A program made the translations under genes and the position numbers. From positions 60,748-124,747 of the forward strand of contig NZ_FOHW01000017.1 of assembly GCF_900111735.1 (NCBI RefSeq): a stretch of DNA of 64,000 nt, written 5' to 3'. Under the pieces are notes generated by a model that saw only the letters and a program-made list of their open reading frames with translations, had not been told where the DNA came from and searched no databases. Positions 9,801 to 19,944 of the stretch are shown piece after piece; the first letter of the stretch is position 1, and each line of letters starts with the position of its first letter. Origin of the DNA: Pseudomonas graminis. Its GTDB lineage: Bacteria > Pseudomonadota > Gammaproteobacteria > Pseudomonadales > Pseudomonadaceae.

Positions 9801-11360
9801 ACCATTGTCCAGGTAAGCCTCCAGCTCGGTGATGTTGGCATAGCCCCTGATCATGGCATCGGGCTCGATGCCCGCTTCTATCAGCAATCGTCGCGCATCA
9901 TTGAGGCGATCGGGAGGATTGTTGAGTGCCTGTCGCTCACAGGCGGACTCGAAGTATCGGGTCATGCGCGCGATGTCGTCGGCAGAGTAACGGGGTTGTT
10001 CGACGATGTGGTTCTCGTACAGATTCCACACGATCATGGCGTCAAGTCGGGTCGTTGCAACGTGAAGCCTTGCTTCCTCAGTCCTGGCCTCAGCCGCGAA
10101 CTGTGCGGGCAGCGCCTCCCACTGCGCGAACGTCCGTGATCCCGGGGCGGCACGGTCCAGTGTCATGGCGTGGCGAAGATTGGCCCAGCGCAGGTCGGGT
10201 TGGTAGCGAAAGTCATCGGGTGCATCGGTCAGCAGCAGTTCCGGGGCAAAGCGCGTCGCCAGCAATTGCATGATGATCTGCGCGTCGGCGTTCCGGCATC
10301 CCAGGGTGTTGCGCAGACTGTTGACCAGATTGATGCGAATGTCATACAGCGAACAGTCGGCTTTGTCCTCGGCGAACAGGTGGAAATCAAGCAGGTAACC
10401 GATGCGCCTTTGATGGATCGGGTAAATGCAGTCGATCAACGCCTGGATCGCCAGTTGCCGCGCCATCGAATGCGACGCCAGGTGCTTGTCTTCAGGGTTG
10501 TACCATTCCAGCGCTTCTACCAGACGGTTCTGCAAGGCGGCAAACGGCGCGCAGTTCAACAGTGCGTCGAGCGCAATATCCACAGGGTGGGTCAGGGTGG
10601 CACCCGGGAAAAACGCCATTCTGTCGTCTCTGCCCGGGATCATATCGGCGCCCGCCGCGATTTCCCGGAGGCTGGCAGGGCGAAATTGACCGCTGCTGAT
10701 GGTGAGCAGGTCCATGGGCAGCAGTTTCAGGAGCTTGATGCAAAGGGAGTCCCCAGGTTGATCAACCAAGAGGTGACTGACCACTGCGTTCAGGTCTTGA
10801 TAACCGTGCAGGTCGAGGGGTGGGGGTAAAGGCACTGTCTCGGGCGCCGGGACGCCATGGCCCAGGTCGTCATACAGCAGGAATGCCGCTGCCCACAAAG
10901 CGCCGACACGGCGAAGTGTCGGCAACGACCTCCACAATCGATCGGCCAGGGAAAACGTTTTGTAGGCGCAAGCGCTTTGGTGAATCTCGGTCAGCGCGGC
11001 ATCCAGTGTGCCCGGTCGCTCGTGCTCAATGGCCAGGCGACACACTGTCTGGAAAAACGCCACTCGGGTGTGCGGGTCAATGGCAGTGTTTACATCGCCT
11101 TCGTACAGCATGCCGCTGATATAGCGTTCCACGTCGGCGGAGCCGAGCACGCGATGAATCAGAGTGAGGAAATCCCTGTCGCGAAGCGTCTTCTCAACGA
11201 CGGCATCAGCCGCCAGGTATTCTTTGAATACATCACCCAAAGATACCGCGATGGATTGGGGGCCGGTAATCTCGTTGACCCGGACTATATCTTCAGCCTT
11301 GAGACGTTGCAGTCTCGGGTGAATCAATGTGGATGTTTCGTGATGAGGGTGGGAACTCAT
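6861..11360 (-). CDS. Giant protein with C-terminal deaminase-like toxin domain
   Basis: A 1499-residue protein. I chose the ATG at 11360 because AGGAAG sits 8 bases upstream; the alternative GTG at 11369 overlaps that site. No signal peptide is seen. Residues 1-~780 are helical and Leu/Arg rich and match no family I know. A moderately hydrophobic stretch lies near 790-840 (KLIKSVIPIVGCFDV), followed by a Pro/Ser-rich linker and a beta-rich part. The last ~70 residues contain DAERLI (D1436, E1438) and TCNSCGG (C1467, C1470), then a hydrophobic strand FSVSYI. This DxE...CxxC layout fits the deaminase fold of bacterial toxins (XOO_2897/BURPS668_1122-like group), which use H/C/D-x-E plus CxxC to bind zinc. 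It could be a secreted effector acting on nucleic acid or nucleotides. No immunity or secretion gene is adjacent. The deaminase reading is inference; the rest is unassigned. Confidence 0.7.
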   Translation of the reverse strand: MSSHPHHETSTLIHPRLQRLKAEDIVRVNEITGPQSIAVSLGDVFKEYLAADAVVEKTLRDRDFLTLIHRVLGSADVERYISGMLYEGDVNTAIDPHTRVAFFQTVCRLAIEHERPGTLDAALTEIHQSACAYKTFSLADRLWRSLPTLRRVGALWAAAFLLYDDLGHGVPAPETVPLPPPLDLHGYQDLNAVVSHLLVDQPGDSLCIKLLKLLPMDLLTISSGQFRPASLREIAAGADMIPGRDDRMAFFPGATLTHPVDIALDALLNCAPFAALQNRLVEALEWYNPEDKHLASHSMARQLAIQALIDCIYPIHQRRIGYLLDFHLFAEDKADCSLYDIRINLVNSLRNTLGCRNADAQIIMQLLATRFAPELLLTDAPDDFRYQPDLRWANLRHAMTLDRAAPGSRTFAQWEALPAQFAAEARTEEARLHVATTRLDAMIVWNLYENHIVEQPRYSADDIARMTRYFESACERQALNNPPDRLNDARRLLIEAGIEPDAMIRGYANITELEAYLDNGAAHRPSRPPAKPLPDATLQFHQAFDRYLIEARQTYTHLMTLFLDELPTLHRNRLLSADIVCYAVVWRHYVGPMVGGVPSVGSSPADDWEDCRGGHGGLVHVVHEGQHWVYELFPEHFGFECTVVDPGRVMPLEDPNLAAEALNLLMAPDHERYNGAPLPYEKSILSKAVPLIRRPGTDNQTHLVQGFVDQIFLHHSQELREACKGTTRQETWKRQRESTSDAMYAWKLIKSVIPIVGCFDVTTGGDAASCVADVAGEIGTVMTIAGRTLKPLIKLGNKQRAWSPRPPSPTSPRQQNAKWFPGQTVERARFERRVHAAGVTLVTGKFSQRNGMFQRLSNSEATPDPALMWAKVDNVDQVLVRNISVDQTPDYRWCNPRDQKPYGPRLSRHPAAWTDESPVFTTTQKHLLPGQFPGAVHLNEVDGHGYDLSVAGGRNIHVARRGQSMTDLIIDDVSYRFDADGPSGMLRKVELEAPAARLGRLDEASSHCVIRRSPMQGSCSGAVVLISTTRPAMDTALEPLTFGEQASHAFMTRRFRPVLRFTPRRGQATPQRTHLLVDDGKVSTWVNETLPERSAPNVPMTGHNTLSPLTSDAAVHLGITLPLHYRPTVQGRLMRDRILGLPDDLDDNWRVRINHELPVVQLDSICKTVNDQRELRAIRLTLEDGQYLAVEADTGQFYKARELPEAAQLTFARMTSDADIEAYLTSSESYRLGSGRRTLGQDMDNIARMLFELESPGVDMQRVYRPYRPIMENHARNILTRETALENFVTLTKSSIANFKPLGEADPLTRLHVSGVLNSLLPASASKHAWTPVSAADVGLETTGENIRRHLNTTNLAFLLAETADSRRHVYYALAGGKRGRKLTLRVPETGEGSSMTFIDARERMSSQPPNPSFTSLPVLRTAQKLKIREHDRYLDAERLIATAFTQDMPAGAAVTRMHFFTLMDTCNSCGGFVLPRLKLDYPQADFSVSYILPYTPPS

Positions 11361-11556
11361 GTATTGCACTTCCTGATTAACTGTCGAACGTTCTGTTCCC
11401 AGTGATAACTGGCAACCGGTGTAAGGAGACGTTCGTTATTTCAAGAGGTGCCGGGTATTACATAGTTATTGAAAGCAACATTTAAAATGCGCAGGCACGA
11501 TAACGTTCACCGCCTCGCGGAAAGGGTTCGCGAGGCGATGAACAGTGAGACCTCGA

Positions 11557-11823
11557 TCACCCGTTGCTGCAACCGTTGCCCATGACCTGATACTCAAGCA
11601 CATGGCGTTTGCCCTGGGAGTCTTCGTAGGTCATGTGCTGCGGGACGACCTGGCAGACGTTCGGCACGTCATCCACCGAAATGACTTTCGCGATATCCAG
11701 CTTGGTGGAGTAGGTGTATTCCTCGACACGCTGTTGCTGGGCGGCCACTTTAGCGCCGGATTCTTCTGCCATTGCCATGGCGCTGAAACCACAAAGAGCC
11801 ATTACAACCAGTGCAGCTTTCAT
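11557..11823 (-). CDS. DUF2790 domain secreted protein
   Basis: An 88-residue protein with a clear Sec signal peptide (about 19 residues ending AMAMAEE). The mature part contains the DUF2790 pattern seen in many short Pseudomonas proteins: LDIAKVISVDDVPNVC followed by VVPQHMTYEDSQG and ending VMGNGCSNG, with two conserved cysteines likely forming a disulfide. GAGGAACT precedes the ATG. Several paralogues usually occur per Pseudomonas genome and some are copper- or stress-responsive, but no biochemical role is established. It is about 200 bases upstream of the giant gene on the same strand; the AT-rich gap suggests separate transcription. Confidence 0.85.
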   Translation of the reverse strand: MKAALVVMALCGFSAMAMAEESGAKVAAQQQRVEEYTYSTKLDIAKVISVDDVPNVCQVVPQHMTYEDSQGKRHVLEYQVMGNGCSNG

Positions 11824-12272
11824 TACTGAGTTCCTCTAAGTTGCTTCATTGACACTGCGGCGCAGAAACTGCGGTCGGCAGGGTTCACAGGACCCTTATG
11901 GGGCTCTGGGCGAAGCGGATAATGAGCGGGTGGGTTTAGTTGATCGACAGTCCAGTGTGGGGAGCTGTTATTTATCAATCATGTGCCGTGTTGGCGGAAC
12001 GGATTCTATGCCCCTGTTCTGAATTCATATAGAAACCATTTTGATAAAGTCTGTTGAGCAAAACGGCAACAATCACCCTGCGTGGAGTGGGTGGCACGCT
12101 CTGTGGATTCTTTAGTCGTAGCCGGGACATGAAGATTTGCCTGAAGCCGGGCACTTCACCTGCTTTCAGCGCTATGCTCGGGGGCGGTAAGACCATCGTC
12201 GAATGGCCTTTGCAGCCATCGGCGGATACAACAGGGTCATAAAACAACAACATTTCCACCGAGGTAAGAAAG
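11824..12272. other. Intergenic region before acsA
   Basis: About 450 bases with no convincing gene. Short ORFs on either strand lack ribosome sites and family features. It presumably holds the divergent promoters for the DUF2790 gene and acsA; the only motif I can point to is the -24-like element listed separately at 12092. Confidence 0.5.
12092..12106 (+). promoter_or_regulatory. Weak sigma54-like promoter candidate for acsA
   Basis: TGGCACG at 12092-12098 is an exact match to the -24 half of the RpoN consensus. The -12 half at the correct spacing reads GTGG instead of TTGC, so the match is only partial. It lies about 170 bases before the acsA start. It could be chance. Confidence 0.25.
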
Positions 12273-14228
<1,956 letters not shown>

Positions 14229-14562
14229 TGGTCGTGTTTCAGGGGCGACAGTCGCTAAGATCAAGAGCGTCTGCCTAAGGGCAGACGTTTCGCCTTCGGC
14301 GAGTTACTTGGAAAAGCACCCCTAGTAACCAAGGGTGCTTGCTCCTGGTTTGGTTCCTCCTTCGTCGGAATACCCTCACTCCGGTCCCGCTCCGTGGGCC
14401 CGCGCCCAACGGACATCCATGTCCTGACGGCGCTCTCGCCGCATCCCTGCGGCTCGTCCCACTCCGCGAGACCTGCGTTCAGCCTGCACCAAAGTCGCGT
14501 TTGGTGGTGTCTGGACTCAATGCGTACGAAGATCAAAAGCAGATCTACGGCAAAAGCAAAAG

Positions 14563-14887
14563 CTTCCCGGCTAAAGCCGGTCCCACAGTCGAGGTCGCCG
14601 CCACTTCCACTGAGTGCACGCGCTGCTGTTAGTGGGACCGGCTTCAGCCGGGAAGCCTTTGATCTGCTCTTTCTGATCGTTCCCACGCTCCGCGTGGTAA
14701 CGCAGCCCCGGACGCTCCGCGTCCCGCAGACGAAGCGAATTCAGACACGGCGAGGTGACGCGGAGCGTCACGGGATGCATTCCCGCGCGGAGCGGGGGAA
14801 CGATCAAAAGCAAAAGCTTCCCGGCTAAAGCCGGTCCCACAGGGTGTACTCGGTGCCTTTAGTGGGACCGGCTTCAGCCGGGAAGCC
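14563..14887. repeat. Four copies of a palindromic CCGGCTTCAGCCGG repeat
   Basis: The element GTGGGACCGGCTTCAGCCGG or its inverse occurs at about 14563-14590, 14632-14660, 14816-14842 and 14868-14887, arranged as two head-to-head pairs. The same family recurs at 29216-29355 and 49044-49067 in this window, so it is a dispersed REP-like element. Confidence 0.85.
14678..14806. repeat. Inverted repeat with GATCGTTCCC ends
   Basis: A 129-base element begins ATCGTTCCCACGCTCCGCG and ends CGGAGCGGGGGAACGATC, so the ends are inverted copies. It sits between the two pairs of the CCGGCTTCAGCCGG repeat, inside the larger inverted repeat. It is non-coding and resembles a common Pseudomonas intergenic repeat. 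Confidence 0.75.
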
Positions 14888-15466
14888 TTTGATCTGCAAA
14901 AAAGCGCTTTTGATCTTCCTACGCAAACATTCCAAACACCGCCAATCGCGACTTTGGTGCAGGCTGAACGCAGGTCTCGCGCAGTGGGCCGAGCGGCATG
15001 GATGCCGCGAGAGCCGCCCCCCGCCATGGATGGCGGATGGCGGCGGGCCCACGGAGCGAGACCGGAGTGAAGGAACCCGACGAAGGAGGGCCAAGCCAGG
15101 AGCAGGCACCCTTGGTTACTTGGGGTGCTTTTCCAAGTAACTCGCCGAAGGCGAAACAGTCCGCCCCTAGGCGGACGCTCTTGATCTTCACATTTCCTGG
15201 ACTCAGGAATCGGGAAATATCGATTTGTTACCGCACATCCGCTCTCGTAACCTGGCGCCCCGCCGTGGGGCCTTTCCACACGAAAACAAAGCATTTCATC
15301 GCCCCGAACCAACCTGCTCCCACGCTGGACTTGCCGGATCATAAGGCTTTGCCAATAATGGGCGCGTTATTTGCTTCGTTGATAGGTTTGCCAACTCTGG
15401 CACTTGCATAAAGCTTTTTGGATGTCAATTGGCCTGATCACGATTTCATGCGCTTCTGTAACTAGT

Positions 15467-15482
15467 TGTCGCATTGAAGAAA
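15467..15482 (+). promoter_or_regulatory. Candidate ArgR half-site upstream of aotJ
   Basis: TGTCGC-N8-AA, the half-site described for the Pseudomonas AraC-type ArgR, matches exactly at 15467-15482, about 160 bases before aotJ. ArgR sites are tandem half-sites; I see no clear second copy. Confidence 0.45.
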
Positions 15483-15642
15483 TATCGACTTTCAGCCTGC
15501 CGCTAAAATGCCGACCACTCGCCGAAGGCTTGTCGGGTTCAGAGACCCGCCGGCACCTCGCGTCGCAATTTCTGATTCCTCCTGTTCATTGAGCGTCTCG
15601 CTCACTGCCATTTGTCGCGTTATACCGATGGAGTTCCAAGAA

Positions 15643-16419
15643 ATGAAAAAGCTCATGCTGCTGGGTGCGCTGGCACTGACCGTATTGGCACAGCCCGTAT
15701 TCGCCGATGAAAAGCCCATGAAGATCGGCATCGAAGCGGCATACCCTCCGTTTGCCTCCAAGGCACCGGACGGCAGCATCGTCGGCTTCGACTACGACAT
15801 CGGCAACGCCCTGTGCGAAGAGATGAAGGTCAAGTGCGTGTGGGTCGAACAGGAATTCGACGGCCTGATCCCTGCGCTGAAAGTGCGCAAGATCGACGCC
15901 ATCCTGTCCTCGATGTCCATCACCGAAGACCGCAAGAAGTCCGTCGACTTCACCAACAAGTACTACAACACCCCGGCCCGTCTGGTCATGAAGCAGGGCA
16001 CCGTCGTCAGCGACGCCCTGACCGAACTCAAGGGCAAGAACATCGGCGTGCAGCGTGGCTCGATCCACGAGCGTTTCGCCCGCGAAGTCCTGGCCCCGCT
16101 GGGTGCTGAAATCAAGCCGTACAGTTCGCAGAACGAAGTCTACCTGGACATCGGCGCCGGTCGTCTCGATGGCACCGTGGCTGACGCTACCCTGCTGCAG
16201 GACGGCTTCCTGAACACCGAATCCGGCAAAGGCTACGCGTTCGTCGGCCCGGCCTTCACCGACGTCAACTACTTCGGCGACGGCGTCGGCATTGCCGTGC
16301 GCAAAGGCGACAAGGCTGACCTGGACAAGCTCAACGCTGCCATCGCGGCCATCCGTGCCAACGGCAAATACAAAGCCATTCAAGACAAGTACTTCGACTT
16401 CGACATCTACGGCAAGTAA
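15643..16419 (+). CDS. aotJ: Arginine/ornithine ABC transporter binding protein
   Basis: Periplasmic substrate-binding protein of the lysine/arginine/ornithine (SBP_bac_3) family, 258 residues. A signal peptide of about 22 residues ends at QPVFADE. The family start [11 protein letters not shown] and the motif [14 protein letters not shown] follow; acidic residues in the pocket fit a basic amino acid ligand. The open frame extends back to 15508, but the ATG at 15643 has GGAG upstream and begins the signal peptide. First gene of aotJQMOP. A stem-loop follows, which probably keeps the binding protein at higher levels than the membrane subunits. Confidence 0.95.
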   Translation: MKKLMLLGALALTVLAQPVFADEKPMKIGIEAAYPPFASKAPDGSIVGFDYDIGNALCEEMKVKCVWVEQEFDGLIPALKVRKIDAILSSMSITEDRKKSVDFTNKYYNTPARLVMKQGTVVSDALTELKGKNIGVQRGSIHERFAREVLAPLGAEIKPYSSQNEVYLDIGAGRLDGTVADATLLQDGFLNTESGKGYAFVGPAFTDVNYFGDGVGIAVRKGDKADLDKLNAAIAAIRANGKYKAIQDKYFDFDIYGK

Positions 16420-16436
16420 CGTGGTTTGAAGCCGTC

Positions 16437-16485
16437 AATGGCGCAAGCAGCCGGTCACCGTACCGACTGATTGCGCCATTTTTCT
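16437..16485 (+). terminator. Stem-loop with U-run between aotJ and aotQ
   Basis: A perfect 10-base stem, AATGGCGCAA (16437-16446) with TTGCGCCATT (16471-16480), closes a 24-base loop and runs into TTTCT. It sits in the 91-base gap between the binding-protein gene and the first permease gene, so it probably acts as a partial terminator or mRNA 3' stabiliser. Confidence 0.7.
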
Positions 16486-16510
16486 ATCCCGCGCTTGAGG
16501 GCCAAACAAC

Positions 16511-17200
16511 ATGTTGAAAGGTTACGGAGCCGTCATCCTCGAAGGTGCATGGCTGACCTTGCAGCTCGCTCTGTGCTCCATGGCGCTGGCGATCGTGCTC
16601 GGCCTGATCGGCGTGGCATTGCGGCTGTCGCCGGTGCGCTGGCTGGCATGGCTGGGCGATCTGTATTCCACCGTGATCCGTGGCATTCCCGATCTGGTGC
16701 TGATTCTGCTGATTTTCTACGGTGGCCAGGACCTGCTCAACCGCATTGCGCCGCTGCTCGGTTACGACGACTACATCGACCTGAACCCGCTGGTGGCCGG
16801 CATCGGCACGCTGGGCTTCATCTTTGGCGCGTACCTGTCGGAGACTTTCCGTGGCGCGTTCATGGCAATCCCGAAAGGGCAGGCCGAAGCGGGCATGGCC
16901 TACGGCATGAGCAGTGGCCGGGTGTTCTTCCGCATTCTGGTGCCGCAGATGATTCGTCTGGCGATCCCCGGGTTCACCAATAACTGGCTGGTACTGACCA
17001 AGGCCACCGCGCTGATTTCCGTGGTCGGTCTGCAGGACATGATGTTCAAGGCCAAGCAGGCGGCCGATGCCACCCGCGAACCCTTCACTTTCTTTCTCGC
17101 AGTCGCGGCCATGTACCTGGTGATCACCAGCGTCTCGCTGCTGGTACTGCGCTACATCGAAAAACGTTACTCGGCCGGCGTAAGGGTGGCAGACCTATGA
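16511..17200 (+). CDS. aotQ: Arginine/ornithine ABC transporter permease
   Basis: Inner-membrane permease of the His/Glu/Gln/Arg/opine family, 229 residues, about five helices. The EAA loop that contacts the ATPase is seen as GQAEAGMAYGMSSGRVFFRI. It overlaps aotM by four bases (ATGA), so the two permeases are translated together and likely form the heterodimeric channel. Orthologue of HisQ/AotQ. Confidence 0.95.
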   Translation: MLKGYGAVILEGAWLTLQLALCSMALAIVLGLIGVALRLSPVRWLAWLGDLYSTVIRGIPDLVLILLIFYGGQDLLNRIAPLLGYDDYIDLNPLVAGIGTLGFIFGAYLSETFRGAFMAIPKGQAEAGMAYGMSSGRVFFRILVPQMIRLAIPGFTNNWLVLTKATALISVVGLQDMMFKAKQAADATREPFTFFLAVAAMYLVITSVSLLVLRYIEKRYSAGVRVADL

Positions 17201-17895
17201 TTTTCGATTACAACGTCGTCTGGGAAAGCCTGCCGCTGTATTTCGGTGGCCTGCTGATCACCCTCAAACTGCTTGCGGTGTCGCTGTTTTTCGGATTGCT
17301 CGCCGCACTGCCGCTGGGCCTGATGCGCGTGTCGAAGATCGCCTGGGTCAATCTGCTGGCGTGGAGCTACACCTACGTCATTCGCGGCACGCCGATGCTG
17401 GTGCAGTTGTTCCTGATCTACTACGGGCTGGCGCAATTCGAAGCAGTGCGTGAAAGCATTCTGTGGCCGTGGCTGTCGAGTGCGACCTTCTGCGCTTGCC
17501 TGGCCTTCGCCATCAACACCAGCGCCTACACCGCTGAAATCATCGCCGGCAGCCTGAAATCCACGCCGCCGGGCGAGATCGAAGCGGCGCGGGCGATGGG
17601 CATGTCCAAAGCCAAGATGTACCGCCGGATCCTGTTGCCTTCGGCCCTGCGCCGTGCGCTGCCGCAGTACAGCAACGAAGTGATCATGATGCTGCAGACC
17701 ACCAGTCTGGCGTCCATTGTCACGTTGATGGACATCACCGGTGCAGCGCGCGCGGTCAACGCGCAGTTCTACCTGCCGTTCGAGGCCTACATCACCGCAG
17801 GCGTTTTCTACCTGTGCCTGACGTTCATTCTGGTGAAACTGTTCAAGCTGGCCGAGCGCCGCTGGCTCAGTTACCTCGCCCCGAGGAAGCACTGA
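17197..17895 (+). CDS. aotM: Arginine/ornithine ABC transporter permease
   Basis: Second permease subunit, 232 residues, HisM/AotM type, about five helices. The EAA loop is GEIEAARAMGMSKAKMYRRI. It starts in the last codon of aotQ (four-base overlap) and ends one base before aotO, indicating tight coupling within the operon. Partner of AotQ and of the ATPase AotP. Confidence 0.95.
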   Translation: MIFDYNVVWESLPLYFGGLLITLKLLAVSLFFGLLAALPLGLMRVSKIAWVNLLAWSYTYVIRGTPMLVQLFLIYYGLAQFEAVRESILWPWLSSATFCACLAFAINTSAYTAEIIAGSLKSTPPGEIEAARAMGMSKAKMYRRILLPSALRRALPQYSNEVIMMLQTTSLASIVTLMDITGAARAVNAQFYLPFEAYITAGVFYLCLTFILVKLFKLAERRWLSYLAPRKH

Positions 17896-17896
17896 T

Positions 17897-19009
17897 ATGC
17901 AGCGCATCGATCACCCTCTGCCGTGGGGCAACCTCGGCACTCAGCGCACTTTGAGCGTGTTCCGTTTCGGCCACGGCGAGCGCAAGGCCTACATTCAGGC
18001 CAGCCTGCACGCCGATGAGTTGCCGGGCATGCGCACCGCATGGGAATTGAAGAAACGTCTGACCCAGCTGGAAGAACAGGGCCAGCTCAAGGGCGTCATC
18101 GAGCTGGTGCCGGTCGCCAACCCGATCGGTCTGGGCCAGTTGCTGCAGGGCAACCACCAGGGCCGTTTCGAGTACGGCAGCGGCAAGAATTTCAATCGCG
18201 ATTTCACCGAACTGAGCGAGCCAGTCGCCCTGGCGCTGGCGGGCAAGCTCGGCGACGACCCCCATGCCAACGTCAAACTGATACGTCAGGCCATGGCCGA
18301 CGTGCTCGAGCAATTGCCACCTGCCGGCAGCGAGCTGTCCGGGCTGCAGCGCGTTTTGCTCAGTCATGCCTGCAACGCCGACGTGGTGCTGGACCTGCAT
18401 TGCGACACCGACGCTTCGCTGCACATGTACGCCTTGCCCCAGCACTGGCCGCAATGGCGTTCGTTGTCGGCGCATCTCGGCGTAACCGTTGCGCTGCTGG
18501 CCGAAGACTCCGGCGGCAGTTCGTTCGACGAAGCCTGTTCACTGCCGTGGTTGCGTTTGTCCAAGCAGTTTCCGGACGCGCAGATTCCGCTGGCGTGCCT
18601 GGCGACCACCCTGGAACTGGGCGGCCAGACCAACACCGGCAAGGCTGAAGCCGAGGCTTACGCTGAAGGCATTCTGGCGTTTCTGGCCGAGCAGGGCCTG
18701 ATCGGTGGCGAGTGGCCGCAACCCGGCCATGAAGCCTGCGAAGGCATGCCGTTCGAAGGCACCGAAATGATTTATGCACCCCATCCCGGCGTGCTGACGT
18801 TTTTACGTCCGGCGGGAGCGTGGGTCGAGCCCGGCGAACCGCTGTTCGAAGTCATCGACCCGTTGACTGATCGCGCCACCATCGTGTGTGCCGGTACGGC
18901 CGGCGTGCTGTTCGCCATCGAAAAACTGCGTTACGCCCAGCCGGGTTTCTGGATGGCCAAAGTGGCCGGCCGCACACCGTTGCGCAGCGGCCGCCTGCTC
19001 AGTGACTGA
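17897..19009 (+). CDS. aotO: Succinylglutamate desuccinylase/aspartoacylase family protein
   Basis: A 370-residue member of the AstE/AspA zinc carboxypeptidase-like family, encoded inside the arginine uptake operon. The zinc motif appears as QASLHADELPG (HxxE), with a later histidine in DLHCDTD. It is longer than AruE (335 residues, also in this window) because of a C-terminal biotinyl-lipoyl-like beta segment. In P. aeruginosa the orthologue is AotO, whose role is not settled; it may hydrolyse an acylated amino acid brought in by the transporter. It begins one base after aotM and ends 21 bases before aotP. Confidence 0.9.
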   Translation: MQRIDHPLPWGNLGTQRTLSVFRFGHGERKAYIQASLHADELPGMRTAWELKKRLTQLEEQGQLKGVIELVPVANPIGLGQLLQGNHQGRFEYGSGKNFNRDFTELSEPVALALAGKLGDDPHANVKLIRQAMADVLEQLPPAGSELSGLQRVLLSHACNADVVLDLHCDTDASLHMYALPQHWPQWRSLSAHLGVTVALLAEDSGGSSFDEACSLPWLRLSKQFPDAQIPLACLATTLELGGQTNTGKAEAEAYAEGILAFLAEQGLIGGEWPQPGHEACEGMPFEGTEMIYAPHPGVLTFLRPAGAWVEPGEPLFEVIDPLTDRATIVCAGTAGVLFAIEKLRYAQPGFWMAKVAGRTPLRSGRLLSD

Positions 19010-19030
19010 TTACTTGTGAGAACCGACATC

Positions 19031-19795
19031 ATGAACAAACTGGAAGTCCAGGACCTGCACAAGTGCTACGGCAGTCACGAAGTGCTCAAAGGCGTTTCGC
19101 TGACCGCAAGGGCCGGCGATGTCATTAGCATCATCGGCTCAAGCGGCTCGGGTAAAAGTACCTTCCTGCGCTGCATCAACTTGCTTGAGCAGCCGAAATC
19201 CGGCCGCATCCTGCTCAACAACGAAGAACTCAAGCTGGTCTCCAACAAGAACGGCGGCTTGAAGGCGGCTGACCCGAAACAGTTGCAACGCATGCGTTCG
19301 CGCCTGTCGATGGTGTTTCAGCACTTCAACCTGTGGTCGCACATGACCGCGATGGAAAACATCATCGAAGCGCCCGTGCACGTCCTGGGTGTGCCGAAGA
19401 AAGAAGCGCTGGAAAAGGCCGAACATTATCTGAACAAGGTCGGCGTCTATCACCGCAAGGATGCTTATCCAGGGCATATGTCCGGCGGCGAACAGCAGCG
19501 CGTGGCGATTGCCCGGGCGCTGGCGGTGGAGCCGGAGGTCATGCTGTTCGACGAACCGACGTCCGCCCTGGACCCCGAGCTGGTCGGCGACGTGCTGAAA
19601 GTCATGCAGGCGCTGGCCCAGGAAGGCCGGACCATGGTGGTGGTCACCCACGAAATGGGCTTCGCCCGTGAAGTGTCGAACCAGCTGATCTTCCTGCACA
19701 AGGGCCTGGTCGAGGAGTCCGGCAACCCCCGTGAAGTGCTGGTCAATCCGAAATCCGAGCGTTTGCAGCAGTTCCTGTCCGGCAGTTTGAAGTAG
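19031..19795 (+). CDS. aotP: Arginine/ornithine ABC transporter ATPase
   Basis: ABC transporter ATP-binding subunit of 254 residues, HisP/AotP type. Walker A is GSSGSGKST, the ABC signature is MSGGEQQRVAIARAL, and Walker B with the switch glutamate is VMLFDEPTSALD. The frame is open to a GTG at 19016, but MNKLEVQDLHKCYG at 19031 matches the family start. Final gene of the aot operon, followed by argR 149 bases later on the same strand. Confidence 0.95.
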   Translation: MNKLEVQDLHKCYGSHEVLKGVSLTARAGDVISIIGSSGSGKSTFLRCINLLEQPKSGRILLNNEELKLVSNKNGGLKAADPKQLQRMRSRLSMVFQHFNLWSHMTAMENIIEAPVHVLGVPKKEALEKAEHYLNKVGVYHRKDAYPGHMSGGEQQRVAIARALAVEPEVMLFDEPTSALDPELVGDVLKVMQALAQEGRTMVVVTHEMGFAREVSNQLIFLHKGLVEESGNPREVLVNPKSERLQQFLSGSLK

Positions 19796-19944
19796 CCAGC
19801 CCGCCACGTGAGAGCGGTGCGTTTTGCTTCAGAACGGTTCATGCTGCGCGTCATCCAGACCGCAGCCATTGACTGACGGTTACAGAATCCCATCGCATGC
19901 CAGGCGTGCGACCCCTTTTAGCGACACGTTTCGGATTGCACGCC

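Larger units (their letters stand above)
14257..15189. repeat. Large composite inverted repeat
   Basis: The left arm (about 14257-14544) and right arm (about 14904-15189) are roughly 286-288 bases each and are imperfect reverse complements along nearly their whole length. Both carry the sequence TTTCGCCTTCGGCGAGTTAC near the outer end and CAGCCTGCACCAAAGTCGCG toward the inner end. The arms enclose two other repeat families, listed separately. No transposase or convincing gene is inside, although several ORFs cross it. It is a non-coding mobile-like repeat known in many Pseudomonas intergenic regions. Confidence 0.85.

Noticed and set aside
14261..15411. Several ORFs of 90-230 codons between acsA and aotJ
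   Set aside because: All run through nested intergenic repeats on both strands and have no similarity to proteins I know.
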